Assembly: GCF_029625295.1 (NCBI RefSeq)
Contig: NZ_CP121112.1
Location: 4,216,001-4,280,000, forward strand
Length of the DNA: 64,000 nt
Direction: 5' to 3'
Source: Flavobacterium gyeonganense
GTDB lineage: Bacteria > Bacteroidota > Bacteroidia > Flavobacteriales > Flavobacteriaceae
Part shown: positions 27,709 through 37,089 of the stretch, in pieces
Position numbering within the stretch: the first letter of the stretch is position 1
How the letters are laid out: each line of letters starts with the position of its first letter
Position numbers and translations under genes: made by a program
The notes under the pieces: generated by a model
What the model was told of the DNA's origin: nothing
What the model saw: only the letters and a program-made list of their open reading frames with translations
Databases searched by the model: none

Positions 27709-29493
27709 TTATTCAATAGTCATGGAACGCAGTTTCATTCTATAAGCTTCAAGCGCTATAGATTTAGAAATAAAGCCGTAATATTTATCATTTCGAATAA
27801 CAGGAAGGAATGCTGATTTGGTCTTTTCAAACTTTGTCATTATAATTTCCATACTATCATAAGAGGAAATCGTTGCAGGAGGCATTTTCATTACATCTTT
27901 AATCAAAGTGTATTTTACGCGGTATGTGTTAAAAATAATTTCTCGGATATCGTTAAAATGTACGATACCAACAAGGTCTTTTTCATTAGTAACAACAGCA
28001 AAAACAACCTGATTGGAATGCGAAATAAGATCTACTAATTTATTTAAATTTTCATCTGGATGAACGGTCAGATAATCGGTCTGAATGATAGAATCGATAT
28101 CCAGGGTAGATAAAATGTTTGAATCCTTATTACTGGTAAACGCATGTCCTTTTTTAGCAAGATTTTTTACATCAAGGGAATATTTTTCAAAGCGTTTCGA
28201 AATTGCAAAACTTATAGATGAGACAATCATTAACGGAATCATTAAGCCGTAGCCGCCGGTTATCTCAGCTATTAAGAATATCGAGGTTAGCGGTGCATGG
28301 AACAATCCGCTCAAAATACCTGCCATTCCTACCATCGTAAAATTGGTGATTGGTAATTTTGATAAGCCAATCATTGATATAAATTTTGAAAAGAAATAAC
28401 CCAGATAAGAACCCAGAAATAAAGATGGGGCAAAATTACCTCCATTTCCGCCGCTTCCAATGGTAAGTCCGGAAGCAAAAACCTTGATCATCATCGTAGA
28501 TCCAACAAATAGCAGCAAAATCCATTGATTATTTCTGAAATCTGCAAACAAGGTATTCTCTAATAGTTTTCCCGGATCAGTTTCAGATAAAGTCCTGATA
28601 CTTTCATAACCCTCTCCAAAAAGGGTGGGAAAAACAAAGATAAGTAGTGCCAGAATTGATGATCCAAATAATGCCTTTTTGTAAGCATTCATTTTTAATT
28701 TCGAAAAATAATGCTCTACTTTTTGAAAATTTCGGGCATAATAAACCGCCATAAATCCGGTTAATATTCCTAAAAGCACATAAAAAGGGATGTTATGATA
28801 ATCAAAAGCTTCCTGTTTTTTGAAGGATAAAAGGATGGATTCATCTAATACAATAGCAGATACTAAAGCTCCTGTAGCTGCCGAAATCATAATAGGCGTA
28901 AAGGCGGAAATGCTTACGTCTACTAATAAAACTTCTATGGCAAAAAGAACTCCTGCAATAGGTGCGTTAAAAGCTGCTGAAATTCCTGCTGCAACTCCGC
29001 AGCCAATAAGAAGCGTTCTGTCTTTATAGGCTAATTTATAGTTTTGAGCAAAGTTTGATCCGAATGCTGCCCCAGTAATCACAATTGGACTTTCAAGACC
29101 TGCTGAACCTCCTAAACCTACTGTTAAGGAGCTGGTTATAATTTGGGCATACATTTGTTTTTTAGGAATTATACCGGCTTTTTTTGCAACTGCGTATAAA
29201 ATTTGGGAAGTTCCTTTTTCAATACTTCCGTTCAATATTCTGTTTACAACAAAAACAGTAAGCAAAATACCAATAATAGGTAATATCCCCGAGATAAAAC
29301 TCCATTTTAAAATTCCGCTAATATAGGTCGCAAAAGAAAATACGCTATGGGCAAAAGTTTTTAAAATAATTACGGCTAACGAACATGAGATGCCAATCAA
29401 TACACTTGATAGGAAAATAAACTGCTTTGGTGTCATTAATGACTGGGCTAAAGCAATAATACTTTCTAATTTTCTAAAATATTTTTTAAGCAT
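27709..29493 (-). CDS. ClC-family chloride channel/transporter with CBS pair
   Basis: 594-residue inner-membrane protein with about ten hydrophobic helices and two C-terminal CBS domains (~450-590). ClC signatures are visible: GLGGSAGLESPI (with the gating Glu in GLESP, where many members have GREGP or GKEGP) and GGNGGNFAPSLFLG. The gating Glu suggests a proton/anion antiporter or gated channel, but the internal 'proton' Glu was not located. Candidate -7 box TAAATTTG at 29520-29527. It shares the strand with acpH upstream. Confidence 0.9.
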   Translation of the reverse strand: MLKKYFRKLESIIALAQSLMTPKQFIFLSSVLIGISCSLAVIILKTFAHSVFSFATYISGILKWSFISGILPIIGILLTVFVVNRILNGSIEKGTSQILYAVAKKAGIIPKKQMYAQIITSSLTVGLGGSAGLESPIVITGAAFGSNFAQNYKLAYKDRTLLIGCGVAAGISAAFNAPIAGVLFAIEVLLVDVSISAFTPIMISAATGALVSAIVLDESILLSFKKQEAFDYHNIPFYVLLGILTGFMAVYYARNFQKVEHYFSKLKMNAYKKALFGSSILALLIFVFPTLFGEGYESIRTLSETDPGKLLENTLFADFRNNQWILLLFVGSTMMIKVFASGLTIGSGGNGGNFAPSLFLGSYLGYFFSKFISMIGLSKLPITNFTMVGMAGILSGLFHAPLTSIFLIAEITGGYGLMIPLMIVSSISFAISKRFEKYSLDVKNLAKKGHAFTSNKDSNILSTLDIDSIIQTDYLTVHPDENLNKLVDLISHSNQVVFAVVTNEKDLVGIVHFNDIREIIFNTYRVKYTLIKDVMKMPPATISSYDSMEIIMTKFEKTKSAFLPVIRNDKYYGFISKSIALEAYRMKLRSMTIE

Positions 29494-29568
29494 TCTGTTT
29501 CGAAAAATTAAGGAGGTTACAAATTTAACTCTTAGAATTCAAATTCGTGTAAATTTTGAGTGTAAATC

Positions 29569-30153
29569 TTACAGCGAAAGTAACTTTTGTTTTGACTGGT
29601 ATTGAATATCTTCAAAAAAAGTAGTGAATTCCTCTTCGAAATCGGTATAATATTGTTTTAATTCTTCGCTGGCAAACTGCATTTTGGATATGTTTTTAGA
29701 CCTTCGGTTCATTTGAGTCAAAATTTGATGAATTCCTTCCACTGTACGGTAACTCAAAAGCCAGTTTCTTTGAATCATATAAGGCATCAAGTCCTGAGTT
29801 TTTTCGGTTAACATAGAATAATTATCATGTAATGAATTGTAAAAACGATTGATAAAATCTTCTAATTTCTCATCCGAATATTTTGTCCAGTTTTTAGCTA
29901 AAAAATGATCGTAAATAATATCTACAATTACTCCTGCGTAATGGTGGTATTTTTCGTGTAAACGTTTGGTGCTTTGCCTGAAAACATCATGCGAATCAGT
30001 ATATGTATCAATAAAACGATGTAAAATAATTCCTTTTTGTACATCATCAGGAAAATGTTCAAATTGTTTTCCACGAATACCATCAGCCATAAAATTGCCA
30101 ATTTTGATTAAATCGTTTTCGCCTGAAAGGTATATGTGGGCAAGAAAATTCAT
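29569..30153 (-). CDS. acpH: Acyl carrier protein phosphodiesterase
   Basis: 194 residues of the AcpH/DUF479 family: MNFLAHIYLS, IGNFMADGIRG, ILHRFIDTYTDSHDVFRQS and VIVDIIYDHFLAKNW hold the His/Asp metal-binding residues of its HD-like fold. The family hydrolyses the phosphopantetheine arm from holo-ACP. It is divergent from glmM and upstream of the ClC gene. The symbol is given by family; activity not demonstrated here. Confidence 0.85.
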   Translation of the reverse strand: MNFLAHIYLSGENDLIKIGNFMADGIRGKQFEHFPDDVQKGIILHRFIDTYTDSHDVFRQSTKRLHEKYHHYAGVIVDIIYDHFLAKNWTKYSDEKLEDFINRFYNSLHDNYSMLTEKTQDLMPYMIQRNWLLSYRTVEGIHQILTQMNRRSKNISKMQFASEELKQYYTDFEEEFTTFFEDIQYQSKQKLLSL

Positions 30154-30327
30154 TTGTTTTTATGGTATTATTAATTGAAGGAATTTTTAGAAACCAGATC
30201 CTTAATGTAAATGTATAAAAAACTTTTTAAATCATTTTTGTTAAAAAAATAGTAGTATATCTCCTAATACTTAACGATTATTTTAAAATCTTAGTGTTTG
30301 AACATCTCAGTAACCCGACAACTTTTT

Positions 30328-30335
30328 TATATTTG
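30328..30335 (+). promoter_or_regulatory. Candidate -7 box for glmM (TATATTTG)
   Basis: Exact TAnnTTTG, 25 bases before the glmM ATG; -33 element not clear. Confidence 0.5.
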
Positions 30336-30360
30336 TAACAAATAACTATAACTCACAAAA

Positions 30361-31749
30361 ATGACTTTAATAAAATCGATTTCAGGAATAAGAGGAACAA
30401 TCGGTGGTAAAGTAGGAGATAACCTGACTCCAGTCGACGCTGTAAAATTTGCATCAGCATACGGAACCTTTCTGAAAAATAATACTTCAAAAGAAAAACT
30501 CACTGTTGTAATTGGGCGTGATGCCAGAATTTCAGGTCCAATGATTCATAATCTTGTTGTAAATACGCTGATAGGTCTGGGAATCAATGTAATTGACCTT
30601 GGACTTTCGACAACACCAACTGTAGAAATCGCTGTACCATTGGAAAAAGCGGATGGAGGAATTATTCTAACAGCTTCACATAATCCTAAACAATGGAACG
30701 CATTAAAATTGCTTAATGAAAAAGGCGAATTTTTAAGTGGTGCTGAAGGTGCAAAAATCCTTGAAATTGCTGATGCTGAAGCTTTCAATTTTTCAGATGT
30801 CGATAATTTAGGGGAAATTACTGTAAATGATGCTTATATGGATATTCACATCGATGAAGTTTTAAACTTGCCATTAGTAGATGTTCAGTCAGTAAAAGAG
30901 GCAAAATTTAAAGTTGTTGTTGATGGTGTAAATTCTTCAGGAGGAATTATTATTCCAAAATTACTGGAATTAATGGGCGTTGAAGTTGTAAAATTATATT
31001 GCGAACCCAACGGACATTTTCCTCATAATCCTGAACCTTTGAAAGAGCATTTAACTGATATTTCTGAATTAGTTGTAAAGGAAAATGCTCATCTAGGTAT
31101 TGTAGTAGATCCGGATGTTGACAGATTAGCTTTTATTAGTGAAGATGGAGAAATGTTTGGAGAAGAATATACTTTAGTAGCCTGTGCAGATTATGTTTTA
31201 AGCAAAACTCATGGAAATACAGTTTCGAATATGTCGTCTTCCCGTGCTTTGCGCGATGTAACAAAAGCACATAATGGAAATTATGAAGCTAGCGCAGTGG
31301 GTGAGGTGAATGTAGTAGAATTAATGAAAAAAAATAATGCTATAATTGGAGGAGAAGGTAATGGCGGGATTATTTATCCTGAATCACATTATGGAAGAGA
31401 CAGTTTGGTTGGAGTAGCTTTATTTTTGACACATTTGGCAAATAAAAAAATGTCAGTTTCTGCGTTACGTGCTTCATATCCTGAATATTATATGAGCAAA
31501 AATAAAATAGAACTGACACCTCAAATCGATGTTGATGCAATTTTAGTTGCTATGACTGATAAATATAAAAACGAAGATATTTCAACTATTGACGGAGTAA
31601 AAATTGATTTCGCTGAAGAATGGGTTCATTTAAGAAAATCAAATACAGAGCCTATTATTCGTATTTATACAGAAGCAGCTTCTCAGGAAAAAGCCGATGT
31701 TTTAGCACTTCGAATAATTGATGAAATAAAAGCAATCGCAGGTATTTAA
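30361..31749 (+). CDS. glmM: Phosphoglucosamine mutase
   Basis: 462-residue alpha-D-phosphohexomutase. The phospho-Ser loop is TASHNPKQWN (S106), the Mg site is DPDVDRLA, the sugar loop is GEGNGGI, and the phosphate loop is RKSNTEPIIRIYTEA. The family interconverts glucosamine-6-P and glucosamine-1-P on the way to UDP-GlcNAc for peptidoglycan and LPS. Phosphomannomutase activity cannot be excluded from sequence, but length and loop motifs match the single mutase Bacteroidota use as GlmM. It converges on the SOD gene across a perfect hairpin. Confidence 0.87.
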   Translation: MTLIKSISGIRGTIGGKVGDNLTPVDAVKFASAYGTFLKNNTSKEKLTVVIGRDARISGPMIHNLVVNTLIGLGINVIDLGLSTTPTVEIAVPLEKADGGIILTASHNPKQWNALKLLNEKGEFLSGAEGAKILEIADAEAFNFSDVDNLGEITVNDAYMDIHIDEVLNLPLVDVQSVKEAKFKVVVDGVNSSGGIIIPKLLELMGVEVVKLYCEPNGHFPHNPEPLKEHLTDISELVVKENAHLGIVVDPDVDRLAFISEDGEMFGEEYTLVACADYVLSKTHGNTVSNMSSSRALRDVTKAHNGNYEASAVGEVNVVELMKKNNAIIGGEGNGGIIYPESHYGRDSLVGVALFLTHLANKKMSVSALRASYPEYYMSKNKIELTPQIDVDAILVAMTDKYKNEDISTIDGVKIDFAEEWVHLRKSNTEPIIRIYTEAASQEKADVLALRIIDEIKAIAGI

Positions 31750-31773
31750 AATTAATTATAATAGGTATTGGAT

Positions 31774-31820
31774 AAAACAAAAAAGTTTGATGAGATAATA
31801 TCATCAAACTTTTTTGTTTT
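31774..31820. terminator. Perfect 20-bp bidirectional terminator
   Basis: AAAACAAAAAAGTTTGATGA (31774-31793) is exactly complementary to 31801-31820 around a 7-base loop. It serves both converging genes, glmM and the SOD gene. Confidence 0.92.
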
Positions 31821-31833
31821 TTAAAAGGATTTT

Positions 31834-32613
31834 TTAATACTTTTTAACCTTGCTTAGAGCTGTTTTGTAATTTTCGTTTACCTTTTCCCAATTGATCAAT
31901 TTGTAAAAAGCGTCGATGTAACTTCCTTTTCTGTTTTGATAATCAAGATAATATGCATGTTCCCATAAGTCAATTCCCATAATAGGTGTGCCTGGAATTA
32001 ATGCATTTCTCATTAAAGGGTTATCCTGATTTTCAGTAGTTGTAATTTGTAATTTTCCTGCCTTATCAACAACCAGCCAAACCCATCCTGAACCAAATTG
32101 TTTAGTTGCTTCATTTTTAAATTGAGTGGTAAGGTTGTTAAATGATCCAAATTCCTTATTGATTGAGCCAGCCAAAGTATCTTTTGGAGTTTGCTCTTTT
32201 GGAGTCAGAATATCAAAATAAAGAGTATGATTGTAATAACCGCCTGCATTTTGACGAAGTTTGGCATTATTCATATCCATTTTTTTAAGGATATCTTCAA
32301 TAGGCGCATTTTCAAATTCTGTTGAGGCAATTTCTTTATTTAGATTATTAGTATAGGATAAATAATGTTTAGAATAATGGGTTTCTAAAGTCAGAGATCT
32401 TATTGCTGGAGCTAAAGCATCATAGTTAAAAGGTAATTTTGTTAAAGCAAAAGAACCTTCATCAGCTTTTACATCTGCAGGAGTTCCAATTATGATTTTT
32501 TCTTCTTTTGTGGGTAAAGGAACTTCAACAACTTCAATCAACTTTTTATCATTACAGGAAAATAACATCAGTAATGAAGCTGTGAAAGTAAAACGAATCA
32601 TGTTTTTTTTCAT
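31834..32613 (-). CDS. Fe/Mn superoxide dismutase, predicted lipoprotein
   Basis: 259 residues. Residues 1-20 are a lipoprotein signal (FTASLLMLFSC), then a ~40-residue linker, then a full Fe/Mn SOD domain. Metal ligands are in ETHYSKHY, GGYYNHTLYF and the IDLWEHAYYLDY signature (Asp and His). Most bacterial Fe/Mn SODs are cytosolic and ~200 residues, so this copy appears to be exported and lipid-anchored, where it would remove superoxide at the envelope. Fe or Mn preference cannot be told. It ends at the shared terminator; ACBP starts just upstream, seven bases away. Confidence 0.9.
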   Translation of the reverse strand: MKKNMIRFTFTASLLMLFSCNDKKLIEVVEVPLPTKEEKIIIGTPADVKADEGSFALTKLPFNYDALAPAIRSLTLETHYSKHYLSYTNNLNKEIASTEFENAPIEDILKKMDMNNAKLRQNAGGYYNHTLYFDILTPKEQTPKDTLAGSINKEFGSFNNLTTQFKNEATKQFGSGWVWLVVDKAGKLQITTTENQDNPLMRNALIPGTPIMGIDLWEHAYYLDYQNRKGSYIDAFYKLINWEKVNENYKTALSKVKKY

Positions 32614-32620
32614 AATTTAA

Positions 32621-32890
32621 TTATATTGATGTTAACGAATTGATTATTTCAATGTAATTCTCTTTTGCTTCTTCAATAGATATATGACTAATTTGCATCC
32701 ATGCATTTGTTTTGAACGCGTCACGCAAGCCAAAATTTTCAGATTGATTGTACACGGCAGTTCCAAATGTAGCTTGTTTGTAATATGCATAAAGTCTTAA
32801 CTGCACATCTTGTGGCAGTGAAGCCTGTGTCATCTTCATAGCTTTTTCTACAGCTTCAGAAAAACGAATATCTAAATCTTTTTTACTCAT
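32621..32890 (-). CDS. Acyl-CoA-binding protein
   Basis: 89 residues, four-helix ACBP: FSEAVEKAMKMT, LPQDVQLRLYAYYKQATFG and the acyl-CoA-binding Tyr/Lys residues of that helix, then AWMQISHISIEEAKENYIEII. It carries long-chain acyl-CoA in the cytosol. Its ATG overlaps the stop of psd by one base, so it is coupled to phospholipid synthesis genes. Confidence 0.9.
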   Translation of the reverse strand: MSKKDLDIRFSEAVEKAMKMTQASLPQDVQLRLYAYYKQATFGTAVYNQSENFGLRDAFKTNAWMQISHISIEEAKENYIEIINSLTSI

Positions 32891-33543
32891 TAAGCTTTCG
32901 TAGCGATGATTGTTTTACCTCCAATTGCTTTTTGACCCAAAACTACATCAATTGGAGTACCTAAAGGTAAAAATAAATCTACTCTTGAACCAAATTTAAT
33001 AAAGCCTGCATCAGTGCCCTGAATAACCTGAGTTCCTTCTTTAGCATAATTTACAATTCTTCGTGCCAATGCACCGGCAATTTGTCTGTAAAGTATTTGT
33101 CCAAATGTGTCGTTTTCTATTACAACAGTTGTTCTTTCATTTTCTTCACTTGCTTTTGGATGCCACGCAACTAAAAATTTCCCAGGATGATATTTACTAA
33201 ATTTTATAATTCCGTCCATTGCATAACGAGTTACGTGCACATTAATAGGCGACATAAAAATAGAAACCTGTAAACGTTTGTCTTTAAAAAATTCACCTTC
33301 ATAAACTTCTTCAATGACTACAACTTTTCCATCCACAGGAGCAAGGATATGATTACTGTTTCGAATTGCAATTCTTTTTGGGTTTCTGAAAAATTGCAGA
33401 ATTATAATTAAAACTGCTAAAGCAAAAATTTGCACTAGTTTTTGTAGCCAGTAAATATCAATAAATTGGTCAGCTAATAAAACCACAATTACAGTAAAAA
33501 CTACACCTAATAAAATGGACGGTCCTCCTTCTTTATGAAACAT
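32890..33543 (-). CDS. psd: Phosphatidylserine decarboxylase family protein
   Basis: 217 residues of the short (archaetidylserine/type II) decarboxylase form. Two N-terminal hydrophobic helices (~10-55), LAPVDGKVVVIEEV, SIFMSPINVHVTRYAMDG, and the self-cleavage site KFGSRVDLFLP, where Gly-Ser is split to form the pyruvoyl cofactor. It converts phosphatidylserine to phosphatidylethanolamine at the inner membrane. It overlaps cdsA by 11 bases and acbP by one. Confidence 0.92.
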   Translation of the reverse strand: MFHKEGGPSILLGVVFTVIVVLLADQFIDIYWLQKLVQIFALAVLIIILQFFRNPKRIAIRNSNHILAPVDGKVVVIEEVYEGEFFKDKRLQVSIFMSPINVHVTRYAMDGIIKFSKYHPGKFLVAWHPKASEENERTTVVIENDTFGQILYRQIAGALARRIVNYAKEGTQVIQGTDAGFIKFGSRVDLFLPLGTPIDVVLGQKAIGGKTIIATKA

Positions 33544-34423
33544 AATATAAAATTTGATAAAATAAAAATATAACTGGTGCTACAAATATAACACTATCTA
33601 ATCGATCTAAAATGCCTCCATGTCCGGGCATGATGACACCACTGTCCTTTACAGCTGCTATTCTTTTAAATTTTGATTCGATCAAGTCACCAATTGTTCC
33701 AAAAATACTGGCAATTAAAGCAATAATCGTCCAGATCAAAATAGATCTGCTGCTGAATTCAGGATTGGGCTGAATGTAAAATTTTGAAATTAAAAAGCCT
33801 GCAAAAGCAGCAAAAACAACCCCGCCAAGAAATCCTTCTATCGTTTTTTTAGGCGAAATACGTTCAAATAATTTATGTTTTCCAATGGATTTTCCAACTA
33901 AATAAGCAAATGTATCATTTGTCCAGATCAAAATAAATAATCCAATAATTATTTTTGGATTATAATCATTAGTTCCAAAAGAAATTTTAATGATAAAAAC
34001 AAATGGCAAGGTAATGTATCCAAGTAAATACAGGTATTTAGAAGAAGTACTTACTTTTTGTACATTGTCGTAGAATAAGAATAAAATACATTTTATAGCG
34101 ATAACAATAGTAACAGCCAGAAGTATTAAATCAAGTTGTTGGGTATTGGTATCTAAATTTATGTCTAAATGAAACAAATCTTCTAAAAATAAAGCAGTTT
34201 GTTTATTGTAGTGACTTAATAGTATAATACCCGAGTATAATAAAATACTGAAAAGAATCGAAAAGACTTTATTGAGGTTAACCAAGTTGCTGAATTCATA
34301 AACAGTAATGAGTAGAAAAATGCCAAACAGAATAATAAAGCTTTCTGTAGAAAACAAAATAGAAGTTAGCAGTAAAGCAATATAAACAGCACCAGAAATG
34401 GTTCTCTTGAGTGTTTCATTCAT
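33533..34423 (-). CDS. cdsA: Phosphatidate cytidylyltransferase
   Basis: 296 residues, about eight membrane helices, with the CdsA core SPKKTIEGFLGG and the C-terminal signature KDSGVIMPGHGGILDRLDS. It makes CDP-diacylglycerol from phosphatidate and CTP, the precursor for the product handled by Psd. It follows the LUD gene by one base and overlaps psd by 11 bases, so the run is one transcript. Confidence 0.95.
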   Translation of the reverse strand: MNETLKRTISGAVYIALLLTSILFSTESFIILFGIFLLITVYEFSNLVNLNKVFSILFSILLYSGIILLSHYNKQTALFLEDLFHLDINLDTNTQQLDLILLAVTIVIAIKCILFLFYDNVQKVSTSSKYLYLLGYITLPFVFIIKISFGTNDYNPKIIIGLFILIWTNDTFAYLVGKSIGKHKLFERISPKKTIEGFLGGVVFAAFAGFLISKFYIQPNPEFSSRSILIWTIIALIASIFGTIGDLIESKFKRIAAVKDSGVIMPGHGGILDRLDSVIFVAPVIFLFYQILYYVS

Positions 34424-34424
34424 C

Positions 34425-35030
34425 TTAAAGGTCCTCTAAGAGCAATAAGTATAAATTTTTTGCAACACTTCCGTATTGAGTAAAATCTTCTTCTTTTGCT
34501 TTTTCGAAATATTTTATTGTGGTAATATTCGTAGGGTAATCTCGTTCGTATTTTCTTTTTATAGCACTCAGACCATCACTTTTTATAGGTAATATTTGGC
34601 TTGTTGTTGCTATTATGACAATATTAGCTGGTAACTCGTTTGGCTTGTCTTGCCTAATTTGTTTTGACGAAAATAAAATTGAACCTTCATCAGCAATAAG
34701 ATTTTCACATGAGGCCAATAGGAATTTTGGACTTTTAGGTGAAATATAGAGCAATTTGTTTTCTTCTAATAAATGAAAAAGAGCAGGTTCGTAACATAAA
34801 ACCTCATTTTCAAACCAGTCATTCTCTTCTAAAATATTTTCAAATTGTTCCTCTACTTCCTGTTTGTTTTCGCAATATAAAAATTTACCTCCATTTTTTT
34901 TAAAATTAAAAATGAATTGTTCATCTATTGACAAATGACTGTTTGGAGTAGGATTATTTCCATATTCACTTTCATTTTCTTCATCAGATGAAGTATTGGC
35001 AGAACCAAATATTTTTTTGAAAAAACTCAT
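34425..35030 (-). CDS. LUD-domain (LutC/YkgG-like) protein
   Basis: 201 residues. After an acidic linker (~10-40), the LUD fold follows: SIDEQFIFNFKKNGG, VLCYEPALFHLLEE, CENLIADEGSILFSS, PANIVIIATTSQILP. LUD proteins belong to the L-lactate utilisation family, but this stand-alone copy between ftsH and cdsA is a flavobacterial pattern with no assigned function. There are no LutA/LutB partners nearby, so lactate oxidation is unlikely. Confidence 0.75.
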   Translation of the reverse strand: MSFFKKIFGSANTSSDEENESEYGNNPTPNSHLSIDEQFIFNFKKNGGKFLYCENKQEVEEQFENILEENDWFENEVLCYEPALFHLLEENKLLYISPKSPKFLLASCENLIADEGSILFSSKQIRQDKPNELPANIVIIATTSQILPIKSDGLSAIKRKYERDYPTNITTIKYFEKAKEEDFTQYGSVAKNLYLLLLEDL

Positions 35031-35077
35031 TTTATGTGAAATACTTTACATGTTAATTGAAAACGTTCAAAGATAAA

Positions 35078-35116
35078 AAAATCTTAATTCAAAAGGGTAT
35101 TTTGAATTAAGATTTT
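35078..35116 (-). terminator. Perfect 17-bp hairpin terminator of ftsH
   Basis: 35078-35094 and 35100-35116 are exact complements around GGGTA, with T's on the minus strand. It separates ftsH from the LUD-cdsA-psd run. Confidence 0.85.
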
Positions 35117-35145
35117 AAAAAATATTACTTAATGTATCGAATAAT

Positions 35146-37071
35146 TTATGAAACGACCTCTTCTAAATTTTTATCCCAGCTACGTTTTCCGAAAATTGTC
35201 TCTAGATCATCTTTAAAGATGACTTCTTTTTCGATTAAGATATCAGCAAGTTGATTTAATTTATCTTTATTTTCTTCGAGAATTTGAATAGCTCTTTGGT
35301 ATTGCCCTTCAATTAATTCTGAAATTTCAGCATCAATAATTTTTGCAGTTTCATCAGAATATGGTTTAGAAAAGTTATATTCACTTTGTCCTGTTGAATC
35401 GTAATACGTAACGTTTCCAATTTTATCATTCAAGCCATAAATGGTTACCATAGCACGAGCTTGGCGAGTTACTTTCTCTAAATCGCTTAATGCTCCGGTA
35501 GAAATTCTGTCAAAAGTTACTTTTTCGGCAGCTCTTCCTCCCATAGTTGCACACATTTCATCTAACATTTGATCTGTTCTCACGATTTGCCTTTCTTCTG
35601 GAAGATACCAGGCAGCACCTAAACTTTGTCCTCGGGGTACAATAGTTACTTTGATAAGTGGTGCAGCATGCTCTAACATCCAACTCACAGTTGCATGACC
35701 AGCTTCGTGAATTGCAATTGCTCTTTTTTCTTCTGGAGTAATGATTTTGTTTTTCTTTTCAAGACCTCCAATAATTCTGTCAACCGCATCAAGAAAATCT
35801 TGTCTGTCAACTGCTGCTTTGTTGTTACGGGCAGCAATTAAAGCAGCTTCATTGCAAACATTTGCAATATCAGCACCGGAGAATCCTGGTGTTTGCTTTG
35901 CAAGAAAATCCAAATCAAGACCTTCAACTTTTTTAATAGGTTTTAAGTGTACCTGGAAAATTTCAGCTCTTTCGCGAATATCCGGTAAATCAACAAAAAT
36001 TTGTCTGTCAAAACGTCCTGCACGCATTAAAGCTTTGTCAAGAACGTCAGCTCTATTGGTTGCAGCTAAAACAATTACATTAGAGTTAGTACCAAAACCA
36101 TCCATTTCTGTTAGTAATTGGTTTAAGGTGTTTTCTCTTTCGTCATTTCCGCCAGACATATTGCTTTTTCCTCTGGCTCTACCTACAGCATCGATTTCAT
36201 CAATGAAAATGATTGCTGGAGATTTTTCTTTTGCCTGCTTGAATAAATCACGAACACGTGATGCACCAACTCCAACAAACATTTCAACGAAATCAGAACC
36301 TGATAATGAGAAGAAAGGCACTTGGGCTTCACCAGCAACAGCTTTTGCTAATAATGTTTTACCGGTTCCAGGAGGTCCTACCAATAAAGCCCCTTTAGGG
36401 ATTTTACCTCCAAGATTTGTGTATTTTTCTGGGTTTTTAAGAAATTCAACAATTTCCTGAATTTCTTCTTTAGCTCCTTCTAGACCAGCAACATCTTTAA
36501 AAGTAGTTTTGATATCTGTTTTTTCATCAAAAAGTTTAGCCTTAGATTTTCCAATATTGAAAATTTGTCCGCCTCCGCCAGCGCCTCCGCCAGACATTTT
36601 GCGCATTATGAAAATCCATACACCAATGATGATGATGATAGGCAATAAGCTAACTAAAATATCACTCCAGTTGCTCGCTTCTTTAAAGTCATAATCAACT
36701 AACTTTTTTTCTGCTTTAGCTTTGTCTAGTTTTTCCTGAAAAGATTTTAAATCACCAAATTTAGTTGTGTAATGAGGACCTTTGTTAGGCCTGTCAAACA
36801 TATCTTTGGCTACTTTTTTATTCGCAGGATCTTTTAATGCTGCATCAGAAAGATAGATTTCAGCATCTTTATTGTTGAATATAATAACATTTTTAATTTG
36901 CCCTTTAGCCAGCATATTATCAATGTCAGACGATTTTAATTGGGCTGGTTCGCTCAGATTAGAACCTCCTGTTGCAAAACTTATAAATAAAAATACCAAA
37001 AGTATTGCGGCGTATATTAGCCAGGGGCTTATTTTGAATTTACTCGGATTTGGATTGTTATCTTTAGCCAT
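35146..37071 (-). CDS. ftsH: ATP-dependent zinc metalloprotease FtsH
   Basis: 641 residues. Two membrane helices (~17-35 and ~130-150) flank a periplasmic domain; a GGGAGGGGQ linker; AAA module with GPPGTGKT, FIDEIDAVG and RAGRFDRQI; the zinc site HEAGH with a later Asp. It degrades misfolded membrane proteins and short-lived cytosolic proteins such as lipid-pathway enzymes. Lies 18 bases after rsfS, so the two are co-transcribed; ends at a strong terminator. Confidence 0.97.
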   Translation of the reverse strand: MAKDNNPNPSKFKISPWLIYAAILLVFLFISFATGGSNLSEPAQLKSSDIDNMLAKGQIKNVIIFNNKDAEIYLSDAALKDPANKKVAKDMFDRPNKGPHYTTKFGDLKSFQEKLDKAKAEKKLVDYDFKEASNWSDILVSLLPIIIIIGVWIFIMRKMSGGGAGGGGQIFNIGKSKAKLFDEKTDIKTTFKDVAGLEGAKEEIQEIVEFLKNPEKYTNLGGKIPKGALLVGPPGTGKTLLAKAVAGEAQVPFFSLSGSDFVEMFVGVGASRVRDLFKQAKEKSPAIIFIDEIDAVGRARGKSNMSGGNDERENTLNQLLTEMDGFGTNSNVIVLAATNRADVLDKALMRAGRFDRQIFVDLPDIRERAEIFQVHLKPIKKVEGLDLDFLAKQTPGFSGADIANVCNEAALIAARNNKAAVDRQDFLDAVDRIIGGLEKKNKIITPEEKRAIAIHEAGHATVSWMLEHAAPLIKVTIVPRGQSLGAAWYLPEERQIVRTDQMLDEMCATMGGRAAEKVTFDRISTGALSDLEKVTRQARAMVTIYGLNDKIGNVTYYDSTGQSEYNFSKPYSDETAKIIDAEISELIEGQYQRAIQILEENKDKLNQLADILIEKEVIFKDDLETIFGKRSWDKNLEEVVS

Positions 37072-37089
37072 TATTAGAGAAAGTTTCTT

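Noticed and set aside
35741..36460. 239-codon plus-strand frame
   Set aside because: Lies wholly within ftsH on the other strand; reads as low-complexity Ser/Ala/Leu with no family, so a shadow.
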